A stretch of DNA of 64,000 nt. Origin: Porphyromonadaceae bacterium. Its GTDB lineage: Bacteria > Bacteroidota > Bacteroidia > Bacteroidales > Porphyromonadaceae. Below are positions 52,363 through 61,671 of this stretch, piece by piece (within the stretch, counting starts at the first letter, position 1; the number at the start of each line of letters is the position of its first letter). The position numbers and the translations under genes are program-made. The DNA lies in contig JAUMYQ010000006.1 of assembly GCA_030528555.1 (NCBI GenBank), positions 1-64,000 of the forward strand, read 5' to 3'. Under the pieces are notes generated by a model, which was given only the letters and a program-made list of their open reading frames with translations, had not been told where the DNA came from and searched no databases.

Positions 52363-55300
52363 CTACCCCTCCGTAGCAGCAGTGGGGATTTCCTCCACCG
52401 CCCACTCACGACTAGCCAATCGCTTATAACCGACATAACGCCAGTGAGAGTTACGCTTAGCCTCCTGAAAGAGCTCCATAGCCTCCTCGGGATACTGCTT
52501 CTGCAAGGCAGAGTAGCGCACTTCACCCTGGAGGAATGGGATGAAGTTGTCCCAATTGGGCTCTTTACTATCGAGAATGAATGGGTTCTTACCCTGAGCC
52601 TCGAGGTCGGGATTGAACCGCCAGAGATGCCAATAACCGCAGTTCACGGCATTGACCTCCTCCTTCTGTGCCTTACCCATTCCCCCCTTAAGACCATGAG
52701 AGATACATGGCGAGTAAGCAATAATCACGGAAGGCCCATCGTAAGCCTCAGCCTCGCGGATAGCTTTGAGGGTCTGCGCTGGATTTGCCCCCATCGCAAT
52801 CTGAGCTACATAGACGTAACCATAGGTCGTAGCTATCATACCCAAATCCTTCTTACGCACACGCTTACCAGAGGCAGCGAACTTGGCAATAGCTCCCACG
52901 GGCGTGCTCTTGGAGCTTTGCCCACCTGTATTGGAGTATACCTCGGTATCGAGCACGAGAATATTCACATTCGCACCAGTGGCAATAACATGGTCTAGGC
53001 CACCGAAGCCAATGTCGTATGCCCAGCCATCACCACCAATAATCCACTGACTGCGTTTGATGAAGTACGAACGCAAGTCGTACATCTGCTGGCACACGCC
53101 CGTGATACGACGAGCGATAATGGGTTTGATCGCATCCGAGAGGGCTTTAGCACGAGCTGCATCCTCACGGTGATCGATCCACTCCCTAAGTAGCCCCTTA
53201 AGCTCGGGATGGTCTATCTCGGGATTGGCAATGCACTCCTCAGCTAGGCGCACCAACCGCTCACGCATCTTGGTATAGCCAAGGTGCATACCGAGCCCAA
53301 ACTCGGCATTGTCCTCGAAGAGCGAGTTGGCCCACGCTGGGCCCTCGCCACGTTCATTGACCGTATAGGGCGTAGAGGGCGCAGAGCCAGAGAAGATAGA
53401 TGAGCAACCTGTGGCATTGGCCACCATCTGACGGTCGCCAAAGAGCTGAGTGATGAGCTTGACATAGGGCGTCTCGCCACAGCCAGAGCAAGCCCCGGAG
53501 AACTCAAACAAAGGGGTGGCGAACTGAGAATTCTTAACATTAGACGTAGTGTCTACAAGATGTGCCTTGCTCGTCACCTCAGCGATCATCTTATCCCAGT
53601 TATCCTGCTCGGGGTACTGCGTACCAATCTCTTTCATCTCAAGAGCCTTGCCATTCTTATTGCCAGGACAAACATCTACGCAATTGCTACAACCAAGACA
53701 GTCTAGCACGTTCACCTGGATGCGGAAAGTCATATCGGCAAACTGCTTACCCATAGCCTTGAGGGTAGTCACGCCCGTCTTCTCTTGCTCCTCGGCCGTC
53801 AGCACAAAGGGACGGATAGTAGCATGTGGACAAACATAGGCACACTGGTTACACTGAATACAATTGTCGGCAATCCACTCGGGGACGTGCGATGCTACAC
53901 CGCGCTTCTCGCTGGCAGCCGTACCATTCTCCCAAGTACCATCCTCACGACCTCTGAAAGCAGAGACCGGGATGCTATCGCCATCCTGAGCGTTGATAGG
54001 ACGAACGATCTTTTGAATAAACTCCGTGTCGTGGGGATGTGTCTCGGGTGCGTCATCTGGAAGATGTGCCCACTCGGGCTTAACCTCCACCTCAATAACC
54101 TCGCTACCGCGATCCACAGCAGCGTAGTTTTTATTTACCACATCCTCACCCTTCTTACCATAGCTCTTGACGATGGCTTTCTTCATCTGATCGACAGCCA
54201 GGTCGTAGGGGATAACGCCCGAGATCTTGAAGAATGCCGACTGAAGAATGGTATTGGTACGGTTGCCCAGACCAATCTCTCTGGCAATCCCAGTGGCATT
54301 AATCATGTAGAAGCGAATGTTGTTTTTGGCCAAATAGCGCTTCACTTTATTAGGCAGATGCGCCTCTACATCCTTGACATCCCAAACAGAGTTGAGCAGG
54401 AATGTACCATTCTTCTTCAGCCCTCGAGTGACGTCATAGAGACGCAGATAGGCTGGCACATGGCAAGCCACGAAGTCAGGCGTTACAACAAGGTAGGTAG
54501 AGCGTATCTGCTTGTCGCCAAAGCGTAGATGAGAGCAGGTAAAGCCACCCGACTTCTTGGAGTCGTAAGCGAAATAAGCTTGGCAATACTTGTTCGTATT
54601 GTCTCCAATAATCTTCACAGAGTTCTTATTCGCCCCTACCGTACCATCGGCACCAAGACCGTAAAACTTGGCTTCGAAGATACCGCTGTCGTCAAAAATA
54701 AGGTCCTCCTTCTCTGGCAAAGATGTGAAAGTCACATCGTCTACGATGCCTATAGTGAAGTGGTCCTTAGGTAGACGCATATCGAGGTTCTCAAAGACGG
54801 AGAGGATATGGGCTGGCGTAGTGTCTTTGGACGAAAGGCCATAGCGACCACCCACAATGAGAGGGGCATGCTCCTCGCCATAGAACGCTGAGCGAACATC
54901 CAAATATAGTGGCTCACCATCGGCACCTGGCTCTTTGGTTCGGTCGAGCACTGCGATACGCCTTACCGTACGTGGCAGAGCCTGCAAGAAGTGTTTGGCA
55001 CTAAACGGACGGTAGAGATGAACAGAGAGCAGACCTACCTTCTCGCCCTTGGCACGTAGGTGGTCCACAACCTCACGAATAGTTTCCGTCACGGAGCCCA
55101 TGGCGATAATAACATGCTCGGCATCCTCTGCGCCATAGAAGTCGAAGAGGTGATACTGACGTCCCGTCACAGTAGCGAGCTTGTCCATATAGTCTTGCAC
55201 AATCTCTGGCACTGCGTCGTAGAATGGATTGCAAGCCTCACGATGCTGGAAATACACATCGGGATTCTCCGCCATACCGCGCGAGACTGGACGCTCGGGG

Positions 55301-55932
55301 TTAAGGCCACGCTCACGAAACTCTCTGAGAGCATCCCAATCGATGAACTGAGCAAGGTCTTCATTATCCAGAGCTTCGATCTTCTGTATCTCGTGCGAAG
55401 TACGGAAGCCGTCAAAGAAGTGAATGAATGGTACTCGAGACTTGAGCGTAGCCAAATGCGCTACCCCCGCCAAGTCCATGACCTCCTGCACCGAACCCGT
55501 ACAAAGCTGTGCAAAGCCCGTTGGGCGAGCTGCCATCACGTCCTGATGGTCGCCAAAAATAGATAGGGCCTGAGAAGCAATAGCACGAGCCGAGACATGA
55601 AAGACAGTCGGGAGCAATTCGCCCGAGATCTTATACATATTCGGGAGCATCAAAAGGAGCCCTTGAGAGGCTGTATAGGTTGTCGTCAGCACACCCGTCT
55701 GCAGTGAGCCATGTACAGCCCCCGCTGCTCCAGCCTCACTTTGCATTTCTTCTACGAGCACCGTTTCCCCAAAAATGTTCTTTCGTCCTTGGGCAGCCCA
55801 CTCATCTACATACTCTGCCATGGTAGACGAGGGCGTAATGGGGTAGATACAAGCTACCTCGCTAAACATATAAGAAATATGCGCTGCAGCCTGATTGCCA
55901 TCACAGGTCAGAAACTTTTTTTCTTTCGCCAT
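52363..55932 (-). CDS. nifJ: Pyruvate:ferredoxin (flavodoxin) oxidoreductase
   Basis: A 1189-residue single-chain PFOR that splits pyruvate to acetyl-CoA and CO2 and reduces ferredoxin, central in anaerobic metabolism. Domains in order: pyruvate-binding alpha region (YITPSSTMAEYVDEWA), the beta-like middle, two 4Fe-4S ferredoxin clusters (CIQCNQCAYVCPH and CLGCSNCVDVCPG), a further cluster Cys set starting FSGACSGCGETPYVK, and the TPP-binding domain (GDGWAYDIGFGGLDH, then DTEVYSNTGGQSS). Size and order match the family. Preceded by a long leader with a good promoter, and followed by a strong terminator. Confidence 0.96.
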   Translation of the reverse strand: MAKEKKFLTCDGNQAAAHISYMFSEVACIYPITPSSTMAEYVDEWAAQGRKNIFGETVLVEEMQSEAGAAGAVHGSLQTGVLTTTYTASQGLLLMLPNMYKISGELLPTVFHVSARAIASQALSIFGDHQDVMAARPTGFAQLCTGSVQEVMDLAGVAHLATLKSRVPFIHFFDGFRTSHEIQKIEALDNEDLAQFIDWDALREFRERGLNPERPVSRGMAENPDVYFQHREACNPFYDAVPEIVQDYMDKLATVTGRQYHLFDFYGAEDAEHVIIAMGSVTETIREVVDHLRAKGEKVGLLSVHLYRPFSAKHFLQALPRTVRRIAVLDRTKEPGADGEPLYLDVRSAFYGEEHAPLIVGGRYGLSSKDTTPAHILSVFENLDMRLPKDHFTIGIVDDVTFTSLPEKEDLIFDDSGIFEAKFYGLGADGTVGANKNSVKIIGDNTNKYCQAYFAYDSKKSGGFTCSHLRFGDKQIRSTYLVVTPDFVACHVPAYLRLYDVTRGLKKNGTFLLNSVWDVKDVEAHLPNKVKRYLAKNNIRFYMINATGIAREIGLGNRTNTILQSAFFKISGVIPYDLAVDQMKKAIVKSYGKKGEDVVNKNYAAVDRGSEVIEVEVKPEWAHLPDDAPETHPHDTEFIQKIVRPINAQDGDSIPVSAFRGREDGTWENGTAASEKRGVASHVPEWIADNCIQCNQCAYVCPHATIRPFVLTAEEQEKTGVTTLKAMGKQFADMTFRIQVNVLDCLGCSNCVDVCPGNKNGKALEMKEIGTQYPEQDNWDKMIAEVTSKAHLVDTTSNVKNSQFATPLFEFSGACSGCGETPYVKLITQLFGDRQMVANATGCSSIFSGSAPSTPYTVNERGEGPAWANSLFEDNAEFGLGMHLGYTKMRERLVRLAEECIANPEIDHPELKGLLREWIDHREDAARAKALSDAIKPIIARRITGVCQQMYDLRSYFIKRSQWIIGGDGWAYDIGFGGLDHVIATGANVNILVLDTEVYSNTGGQSSKSTPVGAIAKFAASGKRVRKKDLGMIATTYGYVYVAQIAMGANPAQTLKAIREAEAYDGPSVIIAYSPCISHGLKGGMGKAQKEEVNAVNCGYWHLWRFNPDLEAQGKNPFILDSKEPNWDNFIPFLQGEVRYSALQKQYPEEAMELFQEAKRNSHWRYVGYKRLASREWAVEEIPTAATEG

Positions 55933-56158
55933 TTAAGTAATCCATATTATGATAGACCATACATCTTGGCACATATACCCAGCGGTCACCACCTCTATTA
56001 TATATAATATGTAGAGAAGTAGCTTGGGCTAGGCTCCACGCCAAGACGCTTGCTTATTAGCTTTATCTGAGCCCTCTTTGGGTATCCTGCAAACTCGGTG
56101 TTGGTATGGACCAAGTAGGTCTCTTGTCGCATCGGGTCATATACCTAAGAGTTAGTAG

Positions 56159-56189
56159 CAAAGGTAATTTTTATTCGTAAACCTACCAA
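56159..56189 (-). promoter_or_regulatory. Promoter and ~220-nt leader of nifJ
   Basis: On the minus strand TTG (56189-56187), 20-bp spacer, TACCTTTG (56166-56159) fits the Bacteroidetes consensus. The start would be about 220 nt ahead of nifJ ATG at 55932. Between the two, GGCTC and GAGCC arms and other short complementary segments allow a structured leader, but no known riboswitch class is recognized. Confidence 0.65.
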
Positions 56190-56322
56190 CAAATAAGGAT
56201 AAACACGAAGACAGATATCCTCAAATTATCCGCAATCTATTGACTTAACTAACTCGCCTCTCCGAGGGCTCATTAATACACTCAAGCTGAAACAATTAAG
56301 AAGACCCCCCATTTTTGCACAA

Positions 56323-56386
56323 AATGTTCCCGAACTTTTTGGAAAAAGTTCGGGATCTTTTTTCTCGGAGTTCCCGAAGATTTTTT
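56323..56386 (+). repeat. Palindromic intergenic repeat, copy D (short)
   Basis: A shorter member of the 102-bp family, keeping a near-perfect hairpin (TCCCGAACTTTTT facing AAAAAGTTCGGGA) and the CTCGGAGTTCCCGAAGATTT end segment, with the internal part deleted. It sits in the nifJ-eptA-like gap; the remaining ~600 bp contain no convincing gene. Confidence 0.75.
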
Positions 56387-56638
56387 CGCATCATCGAGGA
56401 GACTATAACGATGGCCCAATTCACGGAGAAAGAATAACGATAACTCACTATAAATCTATCCGTTATATATCTCAAGGGATCTAACAAAGCTCACCTCGCT
56501 TCTTGCCAAGAAATCTCCATCATATCCCAAGGAACCTGCTTCGAGCACCAGACACACATTTGAAGCTATTTCTCAGTTCGCCTCTACCTCCACCTCGGCC
56601 TTGACAATATCTAAAGCTAGGAATTGTTGTGTTGTATA

Positions 56639-56646
56639 TATCTTTG
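56639..56646 (+). promoter_or_regulatory. Putative -7 box TATCTTTG for the sulfatase-dapA unit
   Basis: TATCTTTG matches TAnnTTTG, 84 bp before the start at 56730. A TTG is present but at a shorter than usual distance. Confidence 0.5.
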
Positions 56647-56729
56647 TATCATAGCTAGGTATTCACCCCAAGGAGAGGACAAAGGGTGGAAACACTATGC
56701 GTAGCGCAATATGATACAATATCTACAAT

Positions 56730-58444
56730 ATGTCTAACGGATTTTTCTCTCGCATGCAAAACAGCCTCAGGGATCACCTATGGCTACTTGTCTACCTCAC
56801 TATCTTGCCTCTGATTGTCGGGGCACGCTACTTTATCATTCGTGGCAACATCTTTCCTGGAGAAGCTATCTTTATGCCTATCAGTATCATGCTCTGGGCC
56901 GTCATAGGTGCTGGTACTATCTCCATAGTTATGGCATCCGCACGGAGCGAGCTCCGCACATTATAGGCAAAATAGTTACCTGGCTCGTAGTCCTCATCGC
57001 GCTAGCTCTATTTGTCTTCGAGCATTACCTACTCTCCTCTTACAAGGCTCTCTATACGGACAGCATTGCTGTAAATATCCTAGCTACCAACCCCAGCGAA
57101 GCCACAGAGTTTATGTCCGTCATTCCGCCTAGCTACCTGCTCCAACCGCTAGGTGTGGGGCTAATATTACTCTATCTATGTGGCTTCTTGCTACGCCGAT
57201 CTATGGAGCGCAGCAAGCGCCCCAAGAGGCGTACCGCCCTACTCTGCTACATCATCCCCCTAATACTGGCCATCCCAGCACAGCTTTACTTTACCCTAAA
57301 GGCAGGCAGCTACAACTTCATGTCTCCCATAGAACGTATCTATCACGGTACGATGGACAGCAAACGAAATGGAGAAGAAGTAGCTCAAATGCTAGCCAAG
57401 CTACGCACAGCCGATGTAGGCGAAGTACATGCGAGCAACCTTGGCAAGATTAACGTAGTCCTCATCATGGGCGAGTCCCTACGCCGAGATTATATGCAGT
57501 GCTATGGCTATCCTGTCCGCAATACTCCTCATATAGACTCTATGGTTCGTGACGGCTCTATAGTGCTCTTTTCCAACGTCACCGCTCCTGCCCCCAGCAC
57601 CGTAGACGCAGTCAAGGGCAATATTAGCCTACACAGTCTAGAGTGTCAGGGTGATTGGGCAGAGTACCCCACCCTCATGTCACTACTCTCCAAGGCTGGC
57701 TACTATACCTATTGGGTCAGCAACCAAGAGAAACAAGGCGGCTTCGTCATGCCTGTCGCTGCCATCGCGGAGACAGCCGACAGTACCAAGTACATCAAGC
57801 TGCGCACCTCAAGCGACTGGGCAGCAGCCTATGACGAGGAGGTCATACCTCACCTTTTACATCTCCAAGAGGTGAACCAGCCTCTCATGCAGGTTGTACA
57901 TCTAATGGGCTCACACACGGCCTTCCCTCAGCGTTATCCCAAGGCGTACGATCACTTCACTAGCAAAGATCTCCCCGATCAGACCCCCGATGGTACGCCC
58001 AGACGCAAGGGGCAGACAGAAGACCTCAACCTCGCTCAGTACCTCAACACCATCATATACAATGATAAGGTTGTCGCCGACATCATGACCTCTTTCCGTG
58101 GCGAGCCTGCCCTAGTCATCTATACTGCCGACCATGGTCTAGAGATCCACGACGACCCAACATCCCCCGAGCACTGTGGGCATACCGACCAACCTATCGG
58201 GCTGCGCATCCCTCTGATGGTCTACGCCACCCCAGAACTTCGAACTATGCATCCCGAGCTATGGGAGCGCGTGGTCTCGGCCAAAGATAGACGCATCATG
58301 ACCGACATCATGGCTACCTCCATATGCGACTTACTCGGAGTGCGAAGTCGCTACGTAACAGACAGCCTGAGCTTCTTCTCTCCCAGCTACAACGAGCAGC
58401 GACGGCATGCCGTGAGCTTCTACGAACGGGTGGTCGAGCTGTAG
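56730..58444 (+). pseudogene. Phosphoethanolamine-transferase-like sulfatase, frameshifted
   Basis: Inner-membrane enzyme of the EptA/CptA type, which modifies lipid A or glycans with phosphoethanolamine. The N-terminal membrane helices are in one frame (MSNGFFSRMQNSLRDHLWLL to ASARSELRTL, stop at 56964-56966); the rest continues in another frame from about 56955 (IIGKIVTWLVVLIALALFVF) to 58444. One base appears to be missing around 56955-56965. The sulfatase domain is complete: VVLIMGESLRRDYM, nucleophile Thr in APAPSTVDAVKGN, HLMGSHTAFPQRY and YTADHGLEIHDD. It may be a true frameshift, sequencing error or use of a downstream start giving a shortened membrane part. Next gene is dapA. Confidence 0.75.
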
Positions 58445-58510
58445 GCCAACTGCCAAGTCTTAAATAGCCCGATGGGCTCAAGAGACAAACCAACAAGAAG
58501 TCTAGAATAT

Positions 58511-59425
58511 ATGAACGTCAAAAAGTTCTCTGGTCTTGGCGTTGCAATGGTAACGCCATTTCTGCCCTCTGGTGCACTGGATGTAAAGAGCCTGCATCGC
58601 CTCCTGGAGCACCTCCTCGCAGAGGGTGCAGACTACATCGTTGTGCACGGCACTACGGGGGAGTCCCCCTGCCTTACTCGGAGCGAACGCGATGAAGTCA
58701 CGGACATTGTCGTAGAGCATGTCGGGGGGCGCATCCCTATAGTAGTAGGTCTGGGGGGCAATGATACCCTAGAGACATCCGCACGCCTGAGACAGATGCG
58801 TTCCGAGGGCATTGATGCCATCCTCTCGGTCGTGCCGTACTACAACAAGCCCAGCCAAGAGGGTCTATACCAACACTACCGACACCTATCGGAGGCCTCT
58901 CCCCTACCCATCATCCTCTACAATGTGCCTGGTCGCGTAGGCATCAATATGCTACCAGATACAGTGGTCCGCCTAGCCGAAGACTGCCACAACATCATAG
59001 GCATCAAGGAGGCATCGGGCTTCGTAGCTCAAGCTGAGCAAGTAACCTCTCTCCTATCGTCCGACCAGTTCGTTGTCCTTTCTGGTGACGATGCCCTCTC
59101 GGTTCCCTTCATGAAAGTTGGAGCCAGGGGCGTGATCTCGGTACTCGGCAATGCCTACACAAGACTTATGCGTGAACTTATACATCTAGGGCTAGAGGGC
59201 AAGATGAACGAGGCAGACCTCATACAAACCAAGCTTCGGCAAGTGAACAACTATCTATTTGCCAACGGCAATCCTGCAGGTATCAAGGCTTTGCTTTATC
59301 AAATGCGCCTCATAGACCATCAGCAGCTGCGCCTACCACTCACGCCCGTGACACCCGAGGTATACCTCTCCCTGGAGCACGAACGCAGACTGCTAGATGA
59401 TTATATAGCCGAGCACAAAGCCTAG
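58511..59425 (+). CDS. dapA: 4-hydroxy-tetrahydrodipicolinate synthase
   Basis: A 304-residue aldolase of lysine/DAP synthesis that condenses pyruvate with aspartate semialdehyde. Start taken at ATG 58511 (MNVKKFSGLGVAMVTPFLPS); the frame is open upstream to 58472 but that part is not conserved. Thr pair in HGTTGES, Tyr in VPYYNKPSQ and the Schiff-base Lys in NIIGIKEASG are all present. Follows the sulfatase-like gene by about 65 bp and is followed by a perfect terminator palindrome. Confidence 0.94.
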   Translation: MNVKKFSGLGVAMVTPFLPSGALDVKSLHRLLEHLLAEGADYIVVHGTTGESPCLTRSERDEVTDIVVEHVGGRIPIVVGLGGNDTLETSARLRQMRSEGIDAILSVVPYYNKPSQEGLYQHYRHLSEASPLPIILYNVPGRVGINMLPDTVVRLAEDCHNIIGIKEASGFVAQAEQVTSLLSSDQFVVLSGDDALSVPFMKVGARGVISVLGNAYTRLMRELIHLGLEGKMNEADLIQTKLRQVNNYLFANGNPAGIKALLYQMRLIDHQQLRLPLTPVTPEVYLSLEHERRLLDDYIAEHKA

Positions 59426-59480
59426 TGCCTCTCTTGACTCCCACCTCAACCCAGGCACAGATACGACAAACACAAACAAA

Positions 59481-59512
59481 AAGCCCAGCGTACCAATTGG
59501 TACGCTGGGCTT
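59481..59512 (+). terminator. Perfect 32-bp palindrome terminator after dapA
   Basis: AAGCCCAGCGTACCAA immediately followed by TTGGTACGCTGGGCTT; the two 16-bp arms have no loop between them. A-rich upstream and short T/A tail downstream. Confidence 0.75.
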
Positions 59513-59742
59513 AAAGTCGAGCCGCAGGGCAAGGACGAAGGCGAACAAAGCCCCAAACAGCACGATCAGAACAACAAGCCAAAGCCCTACACCCCAATGC
59601 TAGTTCAGATCATAAGCAAGGGTCAGGACAGGCCCACCAACGGTCAGAGCGAAGAAGTCTTCCAAAAGGAGCGAGATACTCCAGCCCTCAAGAAGCACTG
59701 AGCGTGGAAGTATAAAGAACTAATTAAAGCGTTAAACCTAAA
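59513..59742. other. Spacer with an uncertain short plus-strand frame
   Basis: About 230 bp. A plus-strand frame runs open from about 59430 to TGA near 59699, reading Gln/Lys/Pro-rich residues and then MLVQIISKGQDRPTNGQSEE; the only ATG yields 35 codons. It crosses the palindrome, has no clear ribosome site and matches nothing I know, so I do not call it a gene. Confidence 0.4.
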
Positions 59743-60426
59743 TCAATCCGTCCTCCCAATACCTAAGATGCGCGCAGCCTTATCCTTCTCGCTATCGAAC
59801 GTGAATGAGTCAACAATCTTATAAACATACTCATGGTCGGCAAGGCGCGGAGCAAGGGCACGCAGAACCTTGAGCTTCTCATCTCCCCAGGTAAAGAGAT
59901 CCATCAAACGCAAGCATTGTCTGCTTGAGAACAGCTTACTATCTGGAGCGGAGGCGATGAGCTTGAGCTTATCACTAGTAAAAGACTTTTCCTGTACCCT
60001 GCGAAAAAACTCCTCAAACCACGCGTTATCCACCCAACCATACCCTGGAGGGCCGTACGGAGGATAGAGTGGTCTAGGCGGACGCTGCACCTCGGGCTCA
60101 ATGACGATAGGATGCTCCGACGGGGGAGGTGCCACATCATAAGTATTGAGAGAAGCAACCAAACCACCTTCAAAGGTCACGACAATGCGGTTCGGGCGAC
60201 TATACTGCCTCACATATTCCCACTCCTCTTGATGAGTATTGAACCGACGATAGCTCGGCTCTCCAAGCATTTGCCGTACCTCTGCCATACTCATCCCTCG
60301 ACTAATCTGTAGATGAGGGCGGCGCTGCACCGTATCCCCAGGGCTATACATAATCGAGCAGCCCATCACCAGAGGCACGAACCCGAGACAAAGAAGCAGA
60401 CTAGCAGATATCAATCGTTGTTTCAT
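59743..60426 (-). CDS. Lipoprotein with BamE/SmpA-like and DUF4476 regions
   Basis: A lipoprotein of about 227 residues when started at ATG 60426 (MKQRLISASLLLCLGFVPLV, lipobox VMGC, Cys23); the longer ATG at 60495 gives a non-signal extension. Residues about 40-80 (ISRGMSMAEVRQMLGEPSYR) fit the SmpA/BamE outer-membrane assembly fold. A Pro-rich linker with PPYGPPGYGW follows. The C-terminal ~90 residues match the DUF4476 pattern (FTSDKLKLIASAPDSKLFSS, MDLFTWGDEKLKVLRALAPR). Placed after the two OmpH chaperones and bamA, so a role in outer-membrane assembly is likely but inferred. Confidence 0.75.
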   Translation of the reverse strand: MKQRLISASLLLCLGFVPLVMGCSIMYSPGDTVQRRPHLQISRGMSMAEVRQMLGEPSYRRFNTHQEEWEYVRQYSRPNRIVVTFEGGLVASLNTYDVAPPPSEHPIVIEPEVQRPPRPLYPPYGPPGYGWVDNAWFEEFFRRVQEKSFTSDKLKLIASAPDSKLFSSRQCLRLMDLFTWGDEKLKVLRALAPRLADHEYVYKIVDSFTFDSEKDKAARILGIGRTD

Positions 60427-60527
60427 CAGCATAAGTATTGAATGTGTTCTACGAAAGGTCAGAAAGACAAAGGCAAGGTAAGGCTTACCGCCCACCCTGC
60501 CCTGTCCAATAATTTATGGAAATAGCC

Positions 60528-61043
60528 TTAGGGCTTCTTCTCAGCCGTAGGCTTGACGCCTAGCTCTGTCTTTACCTTATCTGTCAAATCAATGGCGTCG
60601 CTACCGATATGTAGCATCACACCCGACTCCATCACGTAGGTACAAGCATTGACAGTAGCAACTTTCTTGATGGCCGTAGCAACTCTAGTCTGAATAGGAG
60701 CCAAAAGCTGCTGTTGCTGCTTCTGAAGATCTTCCTGCATGGCTTGGTAGGACTGCTGGATGCGTAGCTCGATATCCTGTATCTCCTGCTGACGACGCGT
60801 GCGGATCGTCTCTAGCAGCGTATCGCGCTCCTTGAAAAAAGCCTCGGCCTTAGCCTTGTATTCATCCTGCATACTCTTGATGTCGGCATCGTACTTCTTG
60901 GCTAGCTCTTGGATCTTATTCTCGGCAGACTTCACCTCTGGCAGAGCCGTCATCACCTCCTGTGTGTTCACCACCGCCATCTTCTGCTGGGCAAAGACCG
61001 ACAGAGGCAGAGCTACGAGAAGGGCCATCAAAAATTTTCTCAT
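60528..61043 (-). CDS. OmpH/Skp-family periplasmic chaperone 1
   Basis: A 171-residue protein with signal peptide (1-18, ending VFAQ) and the Skp layout: beta strand MAVVNTQEVMTALPEV, long charged coiled-coil arms (about 35-125), and a C-terminal closing strand (TYVMESGVMLHIGSDAIDLT). Such chaperones hold unfolded outer-membrane proteins on their way to BamA. It is one of two tandem copies downstream of bamA. Confidence 0.9.
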   Translation of the reverse strand: MRKFLMALLVALPLSVFAQQKMAVVNTQEVMTALPEVKSAENKIQELAKKYDADIKSMQDEYKAKAEAFFKERDTLLETIRTRRQQEIQDIELRIQQSYQAMQEDLQKQQQQLLAPIQTRVATAIKKVATVNACTYVMESGVMLHIGSDAIDLTDKVKTELGVKPTAEKKP

Positions 61044-61117
61044 TGTCTTCTGAATTTGTTTATTTAACTGAGTTTGTATTTCTAAAGCGCGCTACACAAG
61101 CAAGACCAAAGATATAC

Positions 61118-61627
61118 TTATTTTTCAAAACCAAGTTTTTGGAGCACAGAGGCACTAATGTCGGCCGAGGGATCGGCATAGACGATCTTGCTGCTACTCT
61201 TGTCTATGATGATTTGATACCCCGAGCGCAGTGCCAGCTCCTTAAGGCTCTTCCACACTTCGTCTTGTATGGGTTTCATAAGAGCCTCTCTGCGCTTAAA
61301 CAACTCACCATCTGGACCAAAATACTTACGCTTAAGCTCATAAGCAGCCTTTTCTTTACCTACGATGGCTTCCTCTTTGGCTTTCTTTTGCTCGGGAGAG
61401 AGAAAGACAAGCTCGCTCTGATACTTCTTGTATAGCCCTTGCGCTTCTTGCTCTTCCCTATTGACTTCCTCCTGCCACTTCCTAGAAAGGTCCTCGAGTT
61501 GCCTATTCATCATCTCATAGGCGGGGATCTTTCCGAGGACATACTCCATATCGACAAGGGCTGTCTTCTGTGCCGATGCCTGCCAATAGCAGAGCGATAG
61601 TAGCACAAGCATCAATATCTTCTTCAT
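61118..61627 (-). CDS. OmpH/Skp-family periplasmic chaperone 2
   Basis: A 169-residue paralogue with signal peptide (ending ASAQ), strand TALVDMEYVLGKIPAYEMMN, coiled-coil arms with EEAIVGKEKAAYELKRKYFG and closing strand YQIIIDKSSSKIVYADPSAD. Sits between bamA and the other OmpH gene, the usual Bacteroidetes order. Probably forms homo- or hetero-trimers with the neighbour. Confidence 0.9.
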   Translation of the reverse strand: MKKILMLVLLSLCYWQASAQKTALVDMEYVLGKIPAYEMMNRQLEDLSRKWQEEVNREEQEAQGLYKKYQSELVFLSPEQKKAKEEAIVGKEKAAYELKRKYFGPDGELFKRREALMKPIQDEVWKSLKELALRSGYQIIIDKSSSKIVYADPSADISASVLQKLGFEK

Positions 61628-61671
61628 TGGTTTGTCTTTTATAAGGGTTCGTAATTCTGTTATTATAACGT

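Noticed and set aside
53785..54528. 247-codon plus-strand frame
   Set aside because: Antisense of nifJ, whose cofactor motifs fix the coding strand.
55933..56158. TPP riboswitch or 6S RNA in the nifJ leader
   Set aside because: Neither the TPP core motifs nor a convincing 6S-like long hairpin could be seen.
59597..59701. 35-codon plus-strand frame MLVQIISKGQ...
   Set aside because: Short, lacks a ribosome site and crosses no known family; described as an uncertain spacer frame.
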